From contig NZ_CAJGBN010000045.1 of assembly GCF_904426505.1 (NCBI RefSeq), forward strand, positions 62,001 through 126,000: 64,000 nt of DNA, in the 5' to 3' direction. The notes beneath the pieces are model-generated. The model was not told where the DNA came from. It saw nothing but the letters and a program-made list of their open reading frames with translations, and did not search any database. Origin of the DNA: Rubrivivax sp. A210. GTDB lineage: Bacteria > Pseudomonadota > Gammaproteobacteria > Burkholderiales > Burkholderiaceae_C. Made by a program: the position numbers and the translations under genes. Each line of letters starts with the position of its first letter. Positions within the stretch are counted from its first letter, which is position 1. This document shows, one piece after another, positions 26,635 to 35,211 of this stretch.

Positions 26635-27453
26635 TCAGGCGCAGAGAGCGAGCTCGAAGGACGTGTCGGTGCCGGCATTGCGCAGCCGGCCGTCGGCGTC
26701 GGGTCGCATGAAGCGCACCGCCACCATCAGGCGGTGGCCGGTGATCTCGGGCACCAGGCCCTCGCCGGCGGGGATGCGCACGCGCAGCAGCTGGAAGGTC
26801 TTGCCCTGGGGCAGGCTTTGCTGGTACTGGCCCGCGCTGGCCACCATGCGCTGCGGCGTGCCGCTGTCGCGCAGCAGGCCCAGCAGCACCTGTAGCGCCT
26901 CGGCCAGCGGCGACAGCGAGGCGATCCAGCCCAGCAGGTCGGCGCGTCGCCGGGCCGGCTCGTGCTGCTGCCAGGCGTAGTAGGCCGGCAGATCGAATTC
27001 GCAGGTGCCGCCCGGGATGTTGATGCGGCTGCGTATGCTCATCAGCCATTCGTTGGCCGTCAGCACCTGCCCGGTCTTGCCCTGGGCCTGGTTGAGTCCG
27101 TCGTGGGCGTGGTCGATGCGCGCCGTCACGGCATCGAGCGCGCTTTCGCTGATGCCCGGGTGGCCGCGGTAGGTCTGCAACTGGCCGCGGTGGCGCTCGA
27201 GTTCCTTGAGCAGGTCACTCTTGAGGTCGGCACGCGCGGCCACATCCATCACCTCGAAGATGGTGGCGAGGGCGAAATGGTGGTCCACCGGCGTCTCGCG
27301 TGCGACCAGTTGGCCCAGGCGGTCGAACAGATGTTCCAGCCGCAGCATCGTGCGGATGCCTTCGTTGAAGGGGTACTCGTAGAGAACCAAGGCGGGCGGC
27401 GTGGACAAGGTGGGATGCGGGAAGCTCGGCCGATTGTTCCACAGCCCCCGCAT
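26635..27453 (-). CDS. zapD: Cell division protein ZapD
   Basis: The protein has 272 aa, of which about 250 align to the family: VLYEYPFNEGIRTMLRLEHLF near the start, later TGQVLTANEWLMSIRSRI and a C-terminal MVAVRFM. ZapD cross-links FtsZ filaments at the division site. ATG 27453 gives about 20 extra N-terminal residues. TTG codons closer to the conserved start (before STPPALV or VLYEY) are possible alternatives; none has a clear ribosome site. Confidence 0.93.
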   Translation of the reverse strand: MRGLWNNRPSFPHPTLSTPPALVLYEYPFNEGIRTMLRLEHLFDRLGQLVARETPVDHHFALATIFEVMDVAARADLKSDLLKELERHRGQLQTYRGHPGISESALDAVTARIDHAHDGLNQAQGKTGQVLTANEWLMSIRSRINIPGGTCEFDLPAYYAWQQHEPARRRADLLGWIASLSPLAEALQVLLGLLRDSGTPQRMVASAGQYQQSLPQGKTFQLLRVRIPAGEGLVPEITGHRLMVAVRFMRPDADGRLRNAGTDTSFELALCA

Positions 27454-27465
27454 CGCCCCCGGGGC

Positions 27466-28077
27466 TTACCCCAGGGCCTGCCAGAGCGACCACAGCGCGC
27501 CGACTTCGTCGGCAAGTGCGGCCAGCGTGAGTCCGTCGTTGTGGATCACGGCGTCGGCGATGGCGCGCCTTTGACGCCGCGGTGCCTGCTGGGCGATGAC
27601 GGCGCGCGCCGCCGCCTCGTTCCAGCCCGGGCGCTGCACCACGCGGGCGACCTGCGTGGCTTCGTCGCAGTCGACCACCAGCACGCGTTGCACGCGGGTG
27701 CGCCAATGGCTGGATTCGGTGAGCAGGGGCACGTCGTAGACCACGGCCGCACCCGCGGCCAGCGCCGCCTCGCGCCGTGCCTCGGCGCCGATCAGCGGGT
27801 GCAGGACGGCCTCCAGCCGCGTCTTGGCGCCGGCGTCGGCAAAGACCAGGCGTCGCATGAGCTCGCGGTCCAGGGCGCCGTCGGAGGCCACGGCCTCGGC
27901 GCCGAAGGCGGCGGCCAGGGCCGGCATCGCGGCGCCGCCGCGCGCAGTGAGGCGGCGGGCGATGGCATCGGTGTCGACGAGGTGGGCCCCCAGGCCGACC
28001 AGCAAGCGCGCCACCGTGCTCTTGCCGCTGCCTATGCCCCCGGTGAGGCCGATGGCGCCGACTACCAGCCCATCCAC
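27466..28077 (-). CDS. coaE: Dephospho-CoA kinase
   Basis: The protein has 203 aa and makes CoA from dephospho-CoA and ATP. The P-loop is IGLTGGIGSGKSTVA at the N-terminus, followed by LVDTDAIARRLTA and VVYDVPLLTES. The start is GTG at 28077, overlapping the end of pilD by 16 nt. No better start exists upstream of the conserved P-loop. Confidence 0.93.
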   Translation of the reverse strand: MDGLVVGAIGLTGGIGSGKSTVARLLVGLGAHLVDTDAIARRLTARGGAAMPALAAAFGAEAVASDGALDRELMRRLVFADAGAKTRLEAVLHPLIGAEARREAALAAGAAVVYDVPLLTESSHWRTRVQRVLVVDCDEATQVARVVQRPGWNEAAARAVIAQQAPRRQRRAIADAVIHNDGLTLAALADEVGALWSLWQALG

Positions 28078-29003
28078 TCCAGCACCCGCGGCAGGCCGAT
28101 CAGCAGCACGGCCAACCCGCCACCGGCCAGGAAGGGGCCGAAGGGCACGTAGCGGCCCTCGCGCAATGCGCCCGCCGCCTTCATTGCCAGGCCGACGACG
28201 GCGCCGATGACCGAGGCCATCAGCACGATGGGCAGGATGGCCTGCCAGCCCAGCCATGCGCCCAGCGCCGCGAGCAGCTTGAAGTCGCCGTAGCCCATGC
28301 CTTCCTTGCCGGTGGCGAGCTTGAAGAACCAGTACACCGACCACAGCGAGAGATAGCCGACCACGGCGCCGGCCAGTGACTGCGCTAGGCTCAGCGGTGC
28401 CAGCCAGCCCAGCGCTGCAGCGCACAGGCCGGCCCACAGCAGCGGCAGTGTCATCGAGTCGGGCAGCAGGGTGGTGTCCCAGTCGATCAGGGCCAAGGCC
28501 AGCAGTGCGGCTGCCGCGGCGCACCACAGCAGCGCCGTCGGCTGGGCGCCGACGCGCCAGGCCACGGCGCCAAAGAGTGCGGCCGTCCCCACCTCGACCA
28601 GCGGGTAGCGCACCGGGATGGGCGCGGCGCAGGCCGAGCAACGTCCGCGCAGCACCAGCCAGCTCAGCAGCGGGATGTTCTCGTACCAGCGGATGGCGTG
28701 GCCGCAGGACGGGCAGCGCGAGGCCGGCCGCGCAAGCGAGAAATCGGCCAGCGCCGCCAGCGCCGCATCCAGCTCGCGTGCGGCCTGGCGCAAGGGCGCG
28801 CCGGGCGCGCTGCCAAAGACGTGGTGGTGCGATTCGGCATCGGCGGCCTGGGCCGCGACGTCGCGCCACCACTGGCGCTCGAGCATCAGCGGCAGCCGGT
28901 AGACGACGACGTTGAGAAAGCTGCCCACCATCAGGCCCAGCAGGGCCAGGGCGGGCGGCGACAGCAGCAGTTCCAGCGGCACGCCGGCCAGCGTGTCCGC
29001 CAC
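28062..29003 (-). CDS. pilD: Prepilin peptidase / N-methyltransferase PilD
   Basis: The protein has 313 aa and is a polytopic inner-membrane protein. The N-terminal methylase part has VGSFLNVVVYRLPLMLERQW and two CxxC pairs (CPSCG and CSACA). The aspartyl protease residues are in ALIDWDTTLLPD and MGYGDFKLLAALGAWLGW. It cleaves and methylates type IV prepilins and pseudopilins. It follows pilC by 2 nt. Confidence 0.96.
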   Translation of the reverse strand: MADTLAGVPLELLLSPPALALLGLMVGSFLNVVVYRLPLMLERQWWRDVAAQAADAESHHHVFGSAPGAPLRQAARELDAALAALADFSLARPASRCPSCGHAIRWYENIPLLSWLVLRGRCSACAAPIPVRYPLVEVGTAALFGAVAWRVGAQPTALLWCAAAAALLALALIDWDTTLLPDSMTLPLLWAGLCAAALGWLAPLSLAQSLAGAVVGYLSLWSVYWFFKLATGKEGMGYGDFKLLAALGAWLGWQAILPIVLMASVIGAVVGLAMKAAGALREGRYVPFGPFLAGGGLAVLLIGLPRVLEWMGW

Positions 29004-29005
29004 CG

Positions 29006-30226
29006 TCAGACCACCGCGCCCAGCTTGAAGATGGGCAGGTACATCGAGACCACGATGCCGCCGATCAGGGTGCCGAGGATGACGATGATGAAGGGCTCCA
29101 TCAGGCTGGACAGGCCCTTGACCATCTCGTCGACCTCATCCTCGTAGAACTCGGCCGCCTTGGCCAGCATGTGGTCGAGGGAGCCGGATTCCTCGCCGAT
29201 GGCCGCCATCTGAAGCACCATGGTCGGGAACACGCCGGTGGCGGTCATCGACGAGGTCAGGGCCGAGCCGGTGGAGACGTCCTTCTGGATCTGCTCGGTG
29301 GCAAGTTGGTAGACCATGTTGCCCGAGGCGCCGCCCACCGAATCGAGTGCCTCGACCAGGGGCACGCCGGCGGCGAACATGGTGGACAGCGTGCGCGTCC
29401 AGCGCGCGATCACCGACTTGTTGATGAGGTCGCCGAAGAGAGGCACCTTCAGCAGCAGGCGGTCCATCGCCATCTGCATCTTCTCGGAACGCTTCCACGA
29501 TTCGAAGAAGAAGTACAGGCCGCCGCCGAGCACCCCGAAGATCAGCCACCACCACTTGACGAAGAACTTGGACAGGAAGATCACGAACAGCGTCGGCGCC
29601 GGCAACTCGCCGCCGAAGGACTTGAACACTTCTTCGAAAGAAGGGATCACGAAGATCATGATCACCGTCAGCACGACGAAGGCAACGATGATCACCGCCA
29701 CCGGGTACATCAGCGCCGATTTGATCTTGCTCTTGATCGCCATCGTCTTTTCCTGGTACAGCGCCAGGCGGTCGAGCAAGGCTTCCAGGATGCCGCCCGC
29801 CTCACCCGCCTCGACCAGGTTGCAGTAGAGCGCGTCGAAGTACATCGGGTGCTTGCGGAACGAGGCCGACAGGCTGGTGCCGGTCTCGACATCGGTGCGG
29901 ATCTCGTTGAGCAGCTTGGTCATGCGCGGGTTGGTGCTGCCGCGCCCGACGATGTCGAAGGCCTGCAGCAGTGGCACGCCGGCCTTCATCATGGTGGACA
30001 ACTGGCGCGTGAAGATCGCGATGTCCCGCTGCTTGATCGACTTGCCGCCGCTGGTCCGCCGCTTGCGGATGCGCGTGGTCATGATGCCCTGGCGGCGCAG
30101 GCTGGCGTTCACCATCGCTTCGCCGCCGGCGCGCATCTCGCCGCGCACCACCTTGCCGTTCTTGTCCTTGCCTTCCCACTCGAAGATGATTTCCTTGGTG
30201 CCTTTGGCGAGCGCTGCTGTGGCCAT
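29006..30226 (-). CDS. pilC: Type IV pilus inner-membrane platform protein PilC
   Basis: The protein has 406 aa with two GspF domains (FTRQLSTMMKAGVPLLQAFD and ARWTRTLSTMFAAGVPLVEA) and three main membrane segments (for example VAVIIVAFVVLTVIMIFVIP). It is the platform on which the PilB and PilT motors act. It lies between pilB and pilD in the usual order. Confidence 0.96.
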   Translation of the reverse strand: MATAALAKGTKEIIFEWEGKDKNGKVVRGEMRAGGEAMVNASLRRQGIMTTRIRKRRTSGGKSIKQRDIAIFTRQLSTMMKAGVPLLQAFDIVGRGSTNPRMTKLLNEIRTDVETGTSLSASFRKHPMYFDALYCNLVEAGEAGGILEALLDRLALYQEKTMAIKSKIKSALMYPVAVIIVAFVVLTVIMIFVIPSFEEVFKSFGGELPAPTLFVIFLSKFFVKWWWLIFGVLGGGLYFFFESWKRSEKMQMAMDRLLLKVPLFGDLINKSVIARWTRTLSTMFAAGVPLVEALDSVGGASGNMVYQLATEQIQKDVSTGSALTSSMTATGVFPTMVLQMAAIGEESGSLDHMLAKAAEFYEDEVDEMVKGLSSLMEPFIIVILGTLIGGIVVSMYLPIFKLGAVV

Positions 30227-30286
30227 GGATATTGGGTCGTGGGAGAGGATGGGGGTGGGCGGAGCCGAGGGCGAGAGGGCGGGTCG

Positions 30287-32011
30287 TCACTCGTTGGTGA
30301 CGTTGATCACTTCCTCGAGCGTGGTGACGCCGAGGCGCACCTTGATGAGGCCGGACTGGCGCAGGTCGCGCACACCCTCGGCCTCGGCCTGCTTGGCAAT
30401 GTCGAGCGCCGTGCCCTCGGCCAGGATGATGCGCTGTATGGCCTCGGTGATGGGCATCACCTGGTAAATGCCAACACGCCCCTTGTATCCGTTTGTGCAG
30501 GCCGAGCAGCCGACGGCACGGTAGGGCTTCCAGTTGCCGTCCAGCTCTTCGGGCTTGAAGCCGGCCTTGAGCATCGAATCGCGCGGGTACTCGGCGGCCT
30601 TCTTGCAGTTCTCGCACAGCTTTCGGGCCAGCCGCTGGGCGGTAATGAGCAGCACGCTGGCAGCGATATTGAACGGCGCCACACCCATGTTGAGCAGACG
30701 GGTGAGCGTGGTCGGCGCGTCGTTGGTGTGCAGCGTGCTCATCACCATGTGGCCGGTCTGGGCGGCCTTGATGGCGATGTCGGCGGTCTCGAGATCACGG
30801 ATTTCGCCGACCATGATGATGTCCGGATCCTGGCGCAGGAAGGACTTGAGCGCGGCGGCGAAGCTCAGGCCGGCCTTGTCATTGACATTGACCTGGTTGA
30901 CGCCGGGCAGGTTGATTTCGGCCGGATCCTCGACGGTGGCAATGTTCACGCCCGGCTGGTTGAGGATGTTCAGGCAGGTGTAGAGCGAGACGGTCTTGCC
31001 GCTGCCCGTGGGGCCAGTGACCAGGATCATCCCGTAGGGCCTGGAGATGGCCAGCATCAGCCGGTCCTTCTCGATCTTCTCGTAGCCCAGCGCCTCGATG
31101 CCGAGCTTGGCGCTGCTCGGGTCGAGGATACGGATCACGACCTTCTCGCCGAACAGCGTGGGCAGTGTGCTGACGCGGAAATCGATCGCCTTGCTGCCGA
31201 ACTTGAGCTTCATGCGCCCGTCTTGCGGCACCCGCTTCTCGGCGATGTCCATGCGCGAGATGACCTTGATGCGCGAGGCCAGCTTGTCCTTGATGGCGAC
31301 CGGCGGCTGCGTGATCTCGCGCAGCTCGCCGTCGACGCGGAAGCGCACCCGGTAGTGGTACTCGTAGGGCTCGAAGTGCAGGTCGGACGCGCGCATGTTG
31401 ATGGCGTCGATCAGCATCTTCTGCAGGAAACGCACCACCGGCGCATCCTCGACGTCGCTGGCGGCAGCGTCGGCCTCGGGCGCGTTGGTGTCTTCCTCGG
31501 TAACGTCGAATTCGAAGTCGCCGCTGGTCAGTGTCTCGAGGGTTTCGGTGGCACTGGTGGATTGGCTCTCAAGCTGGCGCGCGAGCTTGTCGTATTCAAC
31601 GATCACCCATTCGGGCGTGAGCTGGGTGGCGAACTTGATGCGCTCGACGGCTTCCTGGTCGGTGGGGTCGGCGGCGCCGATGAAGAGCCGGTTGCCGCGC
31701 CGGCCCAACACGATGAGCTGGTACTGGTTGGCAATCTTGTTGTCAACCAGATTGCGCGGGAGCTTCTGCAGGTCGACCGCACCCAGATCGAGCAGCGGCA
31801 GCGCCAGCGCGCTGGCCAGCGTGTGCGCGAGTTCGTCGGGCTTGACGGTATTGGCGCCCATCAGCGCCGAGACGAAGCTGATTTTGCGCTCGCGCGCCGA
31901 TTTCGTCAGATCCTCGGCCGTCTTGGCATTGAGCTTGCCGGCATTGACCAGCACCCGGGCGACGCCGGAAAGCGAGGATTGCGGGGGTTCGACGATCGTT
32001 TCAGCGGCCAT
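30287..32011 (-). CDS. pilB: Type IV pilus extension ATPase PilB
   Basis: The protein has 574 aa. Order: N-terminal MshEN-type domain, Walker A GPTGSGKTVSLYT near residue 333, Asp box and VEDPAEI, Walker B DIIMVGEIRDLETA, the His box GHMVMSTLHTNDAPT, and the tetracysteine zinc motif CENCKK...CSAC near 466-500. It is a hexameric motor that drives pilin assembly. The separate pilS/pilR pair at 54566-57915 is the likely transcriptional control of the pilin gene, which is not in this window. Confidence 0.96.
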   Translation of the reverse strand: MAAETIVEPPQSSLSGVARVLVNAGKLNAKTAEDLTKSARERKISFVSALMGANTVKPDELAHTLASALALPLLDLGAVDLQKLPRNLVDNKIANQYQLIVLGRRGNRLFIGAADPTDQEAVERIKFATQLTPEWVIVEYDKLARQLESQSTSATETLETLTSGDFEFDVTEEDTNAPEADAAASDVEDAPVVRFLQKMLIDAINMRASDLHFEPYEYHYRVRFRVDGELREITQPPVAIKDKLASRIKVISRMDIAEKRVPQDGRMKLKFGSKAIDFRVSTLPTLFGEKVVIRILDPSSAKLGIEALGYEKIEKDRLMLAISRPYGMILVTGPTGSGKTVSLYTCLNILNQPGVNIATVEDPAEINLPGVNQVNVNDKAGLSFAAALKSFLRQDPDIIMVGEIRDLETADIAIKAAQTGHMVMSTLHTNDAPTTLTRLLNMGVAPFNIAASVLLITAQRLARKLCENCKKAAEYPRDSMLKAGFKPEELDGNWKPYRAVGCSACTNGYKGRVGIYQVMPITEAIQRIILAEGTALDIAKQAEAEGVRDLRQSGLIKVRLGVTTLEEVINVTNE

Positions 32012-32127
32012 CGGGGTCAGGTTGTCGACTGCATAGCCGGGGGATCATCGCCGATCCTCCTATGCCTGTAAACGCCGAAAGTACGTGGCCGCCGGCAGGG
32101 AAAGCATCGTGTCCCGCGCGAGAAACC

Positions 32128-32204
32128 TGGTCGGGGTGAGAGGATTCGAACCTCCGGCCTCTACGTCCCGAACGTAGCGCTCTACCAGGCTAAGCTACAC
32201 CCCG
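32128..32204 (-). tRNA. tRNA-Pro (anticodon CGG)
   Basis: A 77-nt cloverleaf with encoded CCA. The acceptor stem is CGGGGTG/CACCCCG, and the anticodon arm CTACG-TTCGGGA-CGTAG gives anticodon CGG. The T-arm is GGAGG-TTCGAAT-CCTCT with one weak pair. The 5'-C1 is typical of bacterial tRNA-Pro. Confidence 0.95.
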
Positions 32205-32259
32205 ATTGGCAGGCGGCAACGGCCTTGCGGCCGCTTGCTGCGCTGCTAGCGTTCGACCC

Positions 32260-33243
32260 TCACGACGAGCGGTGGATCGAGCGAAAACATAATTCTAGCA
32301 GAGCGTCGCGGGCCCGCGACGGCGGCAGCGAGGCCAGCGCCGTGCGCGCCTTCGCGGCCTCGGCCTCGGCGGCAGCTCGCGTGGCGTCCAGCGCACCCGT
32401 GCGGCGCACGATGGCGAGGATCTCCTGCAGGCGATGAAGCTCGCCCTCTTCGATGGCGTGGCGGATGAGCGCGCGCTCGGCATCGGTGGCGCGCTCCATC
32501 GCCACCAGCAGCGGCAGCGTGGGCTTGCCCTCGCGCAGGTCGTCGCCGACGTTCTTGCCCAGTTCGCTGCTGTTGCCTTCGTAGTCGAGCAGGTCGTCCA
32601 CGAGTTGGAAGGCGGTGCCCAGAGCCCGGCCGAAGGCGGCGCAGGCTTCCTCGAGCTCGTCGTCGGCGCCCGCCAGCACGGCGCCGAGTCGCGCGCTGGC
32701 CTCGAACAGCTTGGCCGTCTTGTAGCGGATGACCTGCAGGTAGTCGGCCACCGCGAGGTCGGGGTCGTGCATGTTCATCAGCTGAAGGACTTCGCCCTCG
32801 GCGATGACATTGGTGGCGTCGGCCAGCACATCGAGCACGCGCATGCGGTTGGTCGACACCATCATCTGGAAGGCGCGCGAGTAAAGGAAGTCGCCCACCA
32901 GCACGCTGGCGGCATTGCCGAACATCGCGTTGGCGGTGGCGCGGCCGCGGCGCAGCGCCGATTCGTCGACCACGTCGTCGTGCAGCAGAGTGGCGGTGTG
33001 GATGAACTCGACGGTGGCGGCAAGTTCGTAGCGCTCGGGGCCCTCGAAGCCCAGTGCCTCGGCGAACAGCAGCACCAGGCGGGGCCGGATGCGCTTGCCG
33101 CCAGCGTTGACGATGTAGCGCGAGATCTGGTCGATCAGGGCCACGCGGGAGGCCAGGCGCACGCGGATGACCTCGTCTACGCGCAGCATGGCGGCGTCGG
33201 TGGGGTCCACGACGGGAGTGGGCGGTGCGGTGGTTTCGAGCAC
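32260..33243 (-). CDS. ispB: Octaprenyl diphosphate synthase (trans-polyprenyl synthase)
   Basis: The protein has 327 aa from GTG 33243. The two Asp-rich motifs are LLHDDVVDES and QLVDDLLDYEG. GKRIRPRLVLL and GDFLYSRAF also fit long-chain trans-prenyl synthases. It makes the octaprenyl side chain of ubiquinone. An ORF start at 33312 exists, but a TATAAT -10 element lies inside that extension (33273-33268), so the GTG downstream is preferred. Confidence 0.93.
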   Translation of the reverse strand: MLETTAPPTPVVDPTDAAMLRVDEVIRVRLASRVALIDQISRYIVNAGGKRIRPRLVLLFAEALGFEGPERYELAATVEFIHTATLLHDDVVDESALRRGRATANAMFGNAASVLVGDFLYSRAFQMMVSTNRMRVLDVLADATNVIAEGEVLQLMNMHDPDLAVADYLQVIRYKTAKLFEASARLGAVLAGADDELEEACAAFGRALGTAFQLVDDLLDYEGNSSELGKNVGDDLREGKPTLPLLVAMERATDAERALIRHAIEEGELHRLQEILAIVRRTGALDATRAAAEAEAAKARTALASLPPSRARDALLELCFRSIHRSS

Positions 33244-33267
33244 GGGGCGCGGGTTCAGCGAAAAGCC

Positions 33268-33273
33268 ATTATA
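33268..33273 (-). promoter_or_regulatory. -10 element of the ispB promoter
   Basis: A perfect TATAAT on the minus strand, 24 nt before the GTG start of ispB. No convincing -35 at 16-18 bp. Confidence 0.55.
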
Positions 33274-33322
33274 GGAAGGCGGGCGTGCCGGTCCCGTCAG
33301 GGCCCAGCACACAAACAGGCCA

Positions 33323-33331
33323 TGCTATACT
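33323..33331 (+). promoter_or_regulatory. Extended -10 promoter of rplU-rpmA
   Basis: TGCTATACT fits the extended -10 pattern TGnTATAAT with one mismatch. It gives a leader of about 130 nt before rplU that contains two alternative hairpins (see findings). Confidence 0.6.
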
Positions 33332-33470
33332 CAAAGGCTCTGCGCCGCATGGTTCCACTGGAACTTGCCGCCGCGGGCCGGCAATTCCAGCAGGCCTGCA
33401 GCGAAGGTTTACGGCGCACGGGTCGCTCAGATCCGTGCGTGAGCGGCGGGAATACTTCGAAAGGTCACAC

Positions 33471-33785
33471 ATGTACGCGGTCATAAAAACCGGTGGCAAG
33501 CAATACAAGGTTGCAGCCGGCGAGAAGATCAAGGTAGAACAGATTGCTGCGGACGTGGGCCAGGAAGTCGTGATCGAGCAGGTGCTCGCCGTCGGAAGCG
33601 GCGCGGATCTGCAGGTCGGTTCTCCCTGGGTCGCGGGTGCCAACGTCAAGGCCACGGTCGTGGCGCATGGCCGGCACGACAAGGTGCGCATCTTCAAGAT
33701 GCGTCGCCGCAAGCATTACCAGAAACACGGCGGCCATCGCCAGAACTACACCGAGCTGCTGATCGGCTCGCTCAACGTCGCCTAA
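33471..33785 (+). CDS. rplU: 50S ribosomal protein L21
   Basis: The protein has 104 aa: MYAVIKTGGKQYKVAAGEKI at the start and KMRRRKHYQKHGGHRQ in the RNA-binding tail. It is the first gene of rplU-rpmA, 15 nt before rpmA. Confidence 0.98.
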   Translation: MYAVIKTGGKQYKVAAGEKIKVEQIAADVGQEVVIEQVLAVGSGADLQVGSPWVAGANVKATVVAHGRHDKVRIFKMRRRKHYQKHGGHRQNYTELLIGSLNVA

Positions 33786-33800
33786 GCGCAGGAGCACACC

Positions 33801-34058
33801 ATGGCACAGAAAAAGGGCGGCGGTTCCACCCGCAACGGCCGCGACTCGCAGCCGAAGATGCTCGGCGTCAAGGCCTACGGCGGCCAGCAGGTCTCGGCCG
33901 GGTCGATCATCGTGCGCCAGCGTGGCACCAAGTTCCACGCCGGCACCGGTGTCGGCATGGGCAAGGACCACACGCTGTTCGCGCTCGTTGATGGCGCGAT
34001 CTCATTCGCCGTCAAAGGCGCGCTGAACCGCCAGACCGTGTTCGTCACGCCGGTCTGA
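33801..34058 (+). CDS. rpmA: 50S ribosomal protein L27
   Basis: The protein has 85 aa and starts MAQKKGGGSTRNGRDSQPK, the N-terminal arm that reaches the peptidyl-transferase centre. GSIIVRQRGTKFHAG follows. A terminator lies 22 nt after the stop. Confidence 0.98.
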   Translation: MAQKKGGGSTRNGRDSQPKMLGVKAYGGQQVSAGSIIVRQRGTKFHAGTGVGMGKDHTLFALVDGAISFAVKGALNRQTVFVTPV

Positions 34059-34080
34059 GCTTTTCTTCGCTCCCACCAGC

Positions 34081-34109
34081 GAAGCCCCGGCCTGCCGGGG
34101 CTTCTTTAC
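34081..34109 (+). terminator. Terminator between rpmA and obgE
   Basis: A 10-bp stem GAAGCCCCGG / CCGGGGCTTC with a CCTG loop, followed by TTTACTT. Confidence 0.8.
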
Positions 34110-34137
34110 TTGGCGCAGCCACCGTGAATTCCCGCCC

Positions 34138-35211
34138 ATGAAGTTCGTCGACGAAGCCTTGATCGACGTGTCCGCCGGACACGGCGGGGCCGGCAGCGTG
34201 AGCTTCCGGCGCGAGAAATTCATCCCCTTCGGCGGGCCCAATGGCGGCGACGGTGGCCGCGGCGGCAGCGTCTGGGCGCTGGCCGACCAGAACATCAACA
34301 CGCTGATCGACTACCGCTACACGCGCCGCCACGATGCGAAGAACGGCGAACCAGGCCGCGGCTCCGACCAGTTTGGCGCCGCCGGCCCCGACATCGAGCT
34401 GCGCATGCCGGTGGGCACCATCATCAGCAATGCCGAGACCGGCGAGCAGATGGTCGAGTTGCTCGAGCACGGCCAGCGCGCGCTCATCTGCAAGGGCGGT
34501 GACGGCGGCTTCGGCAATCTGCACTACAAGACCAGCACCAACCGCAGCCCGCGGCAGAAGACCCCGGGCTGGCCGGGCGAGGCCTTCAAGCTCAAGCTCG
34601 AGCTGCGCGTGCTGGCCGATGTCGGCCTATTGGGCATGCCCAACGCCGGCAAGAGCACGCTGATCGCCGCCATCAGCAATGCGCGGCCGAAGATCGCCGA
34701 CTACCCCTTCACGACCTTGCATCCCAACCTGGGCGTTGTGCGCGTCGGCCCCGAGCGCAGCTTCGTCGTCGCCGACGTGCCGGGGCTGATCGAAGGTGCC
34801 AGCGAAGGCGCCGGCCTCGGCCACCGCTTCCTGCGCCATCTGCAACGCACGCGGCTGCTACTGCACATCGTCGATGCGGCGCCCTTCGACGAGGGCGTGG
34901 ACCCGGTGGTGCAGGCGCGCGCCATCGTCGCCGAGCTGAAGAAATACGACCCCAAGCTGCACGCCAAGCCGCGCTGGCTGGTCTTCAACAAGCTCGACAT
35001 GGTGCCGGAGGAACTGCGCGAGCAGCGCGTCAAGGACTATGTGCGCCGCCTGCGCTGGAAGGGCCCGGTGTTCTCGATTTCGGCGCTGGCGCGCGAAGGC
35101 CTGCAGCCGCTGATCGAGAAGATCCACAACCACGTTGCCGAACAGCAGCGCGTCGCGCCCCTGCCCGACCTGCGCTTCGACGACCCCGTGCCTGGCGGCC
35201 AGGATGTCTAG
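34138..35211 (+). CDS. obgE: GTPase ObgE/CgtA
   Basis: The protein has 357 aa. The N-terminal Gly-rich Obg fold has GHGGAGSVSFRREKFIPFGG and PNGGDGGRGG. The G domain has GMPNAGKSTLIAAIS, DVPGLIEGASEGAGLG and the NKLD motif. It is a ribosome-associated GTPase for 50S assembly and stress control. It overlaps proB by 8 nt. Confidence 0.97.
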   Translation: MKFVDEALIDVSAGHGGAGSVSFRREKFIPFGGPNGGDGGRGGSVWALADQNINTLIDYRYTRRHDAKNGEPGRGSDQFGAAGPDIELRMPVGTIISNAETGEQMVELLEHGQRALICKGGDGGFGNLHYKTSTNRSPRQKTPGWPGEAFKLKLELRVLADVGLLGMPNAGKSTLIAAISNARPKIADYPFTTLHPNLGVVRVGPERSFVVADVPGLIEGASEGAGLGHRFLRHLQRTRLLLHIVDAAPFDEGVDPVVQARAIVAELKKYDPKLHAKPRWLVFNKLDMVPEELREQRVKDYVRRLRWKGPVFSISALAREGLQPLIEKIHNHVAEQQRVAPLPDLRFDDPVPGGQDV

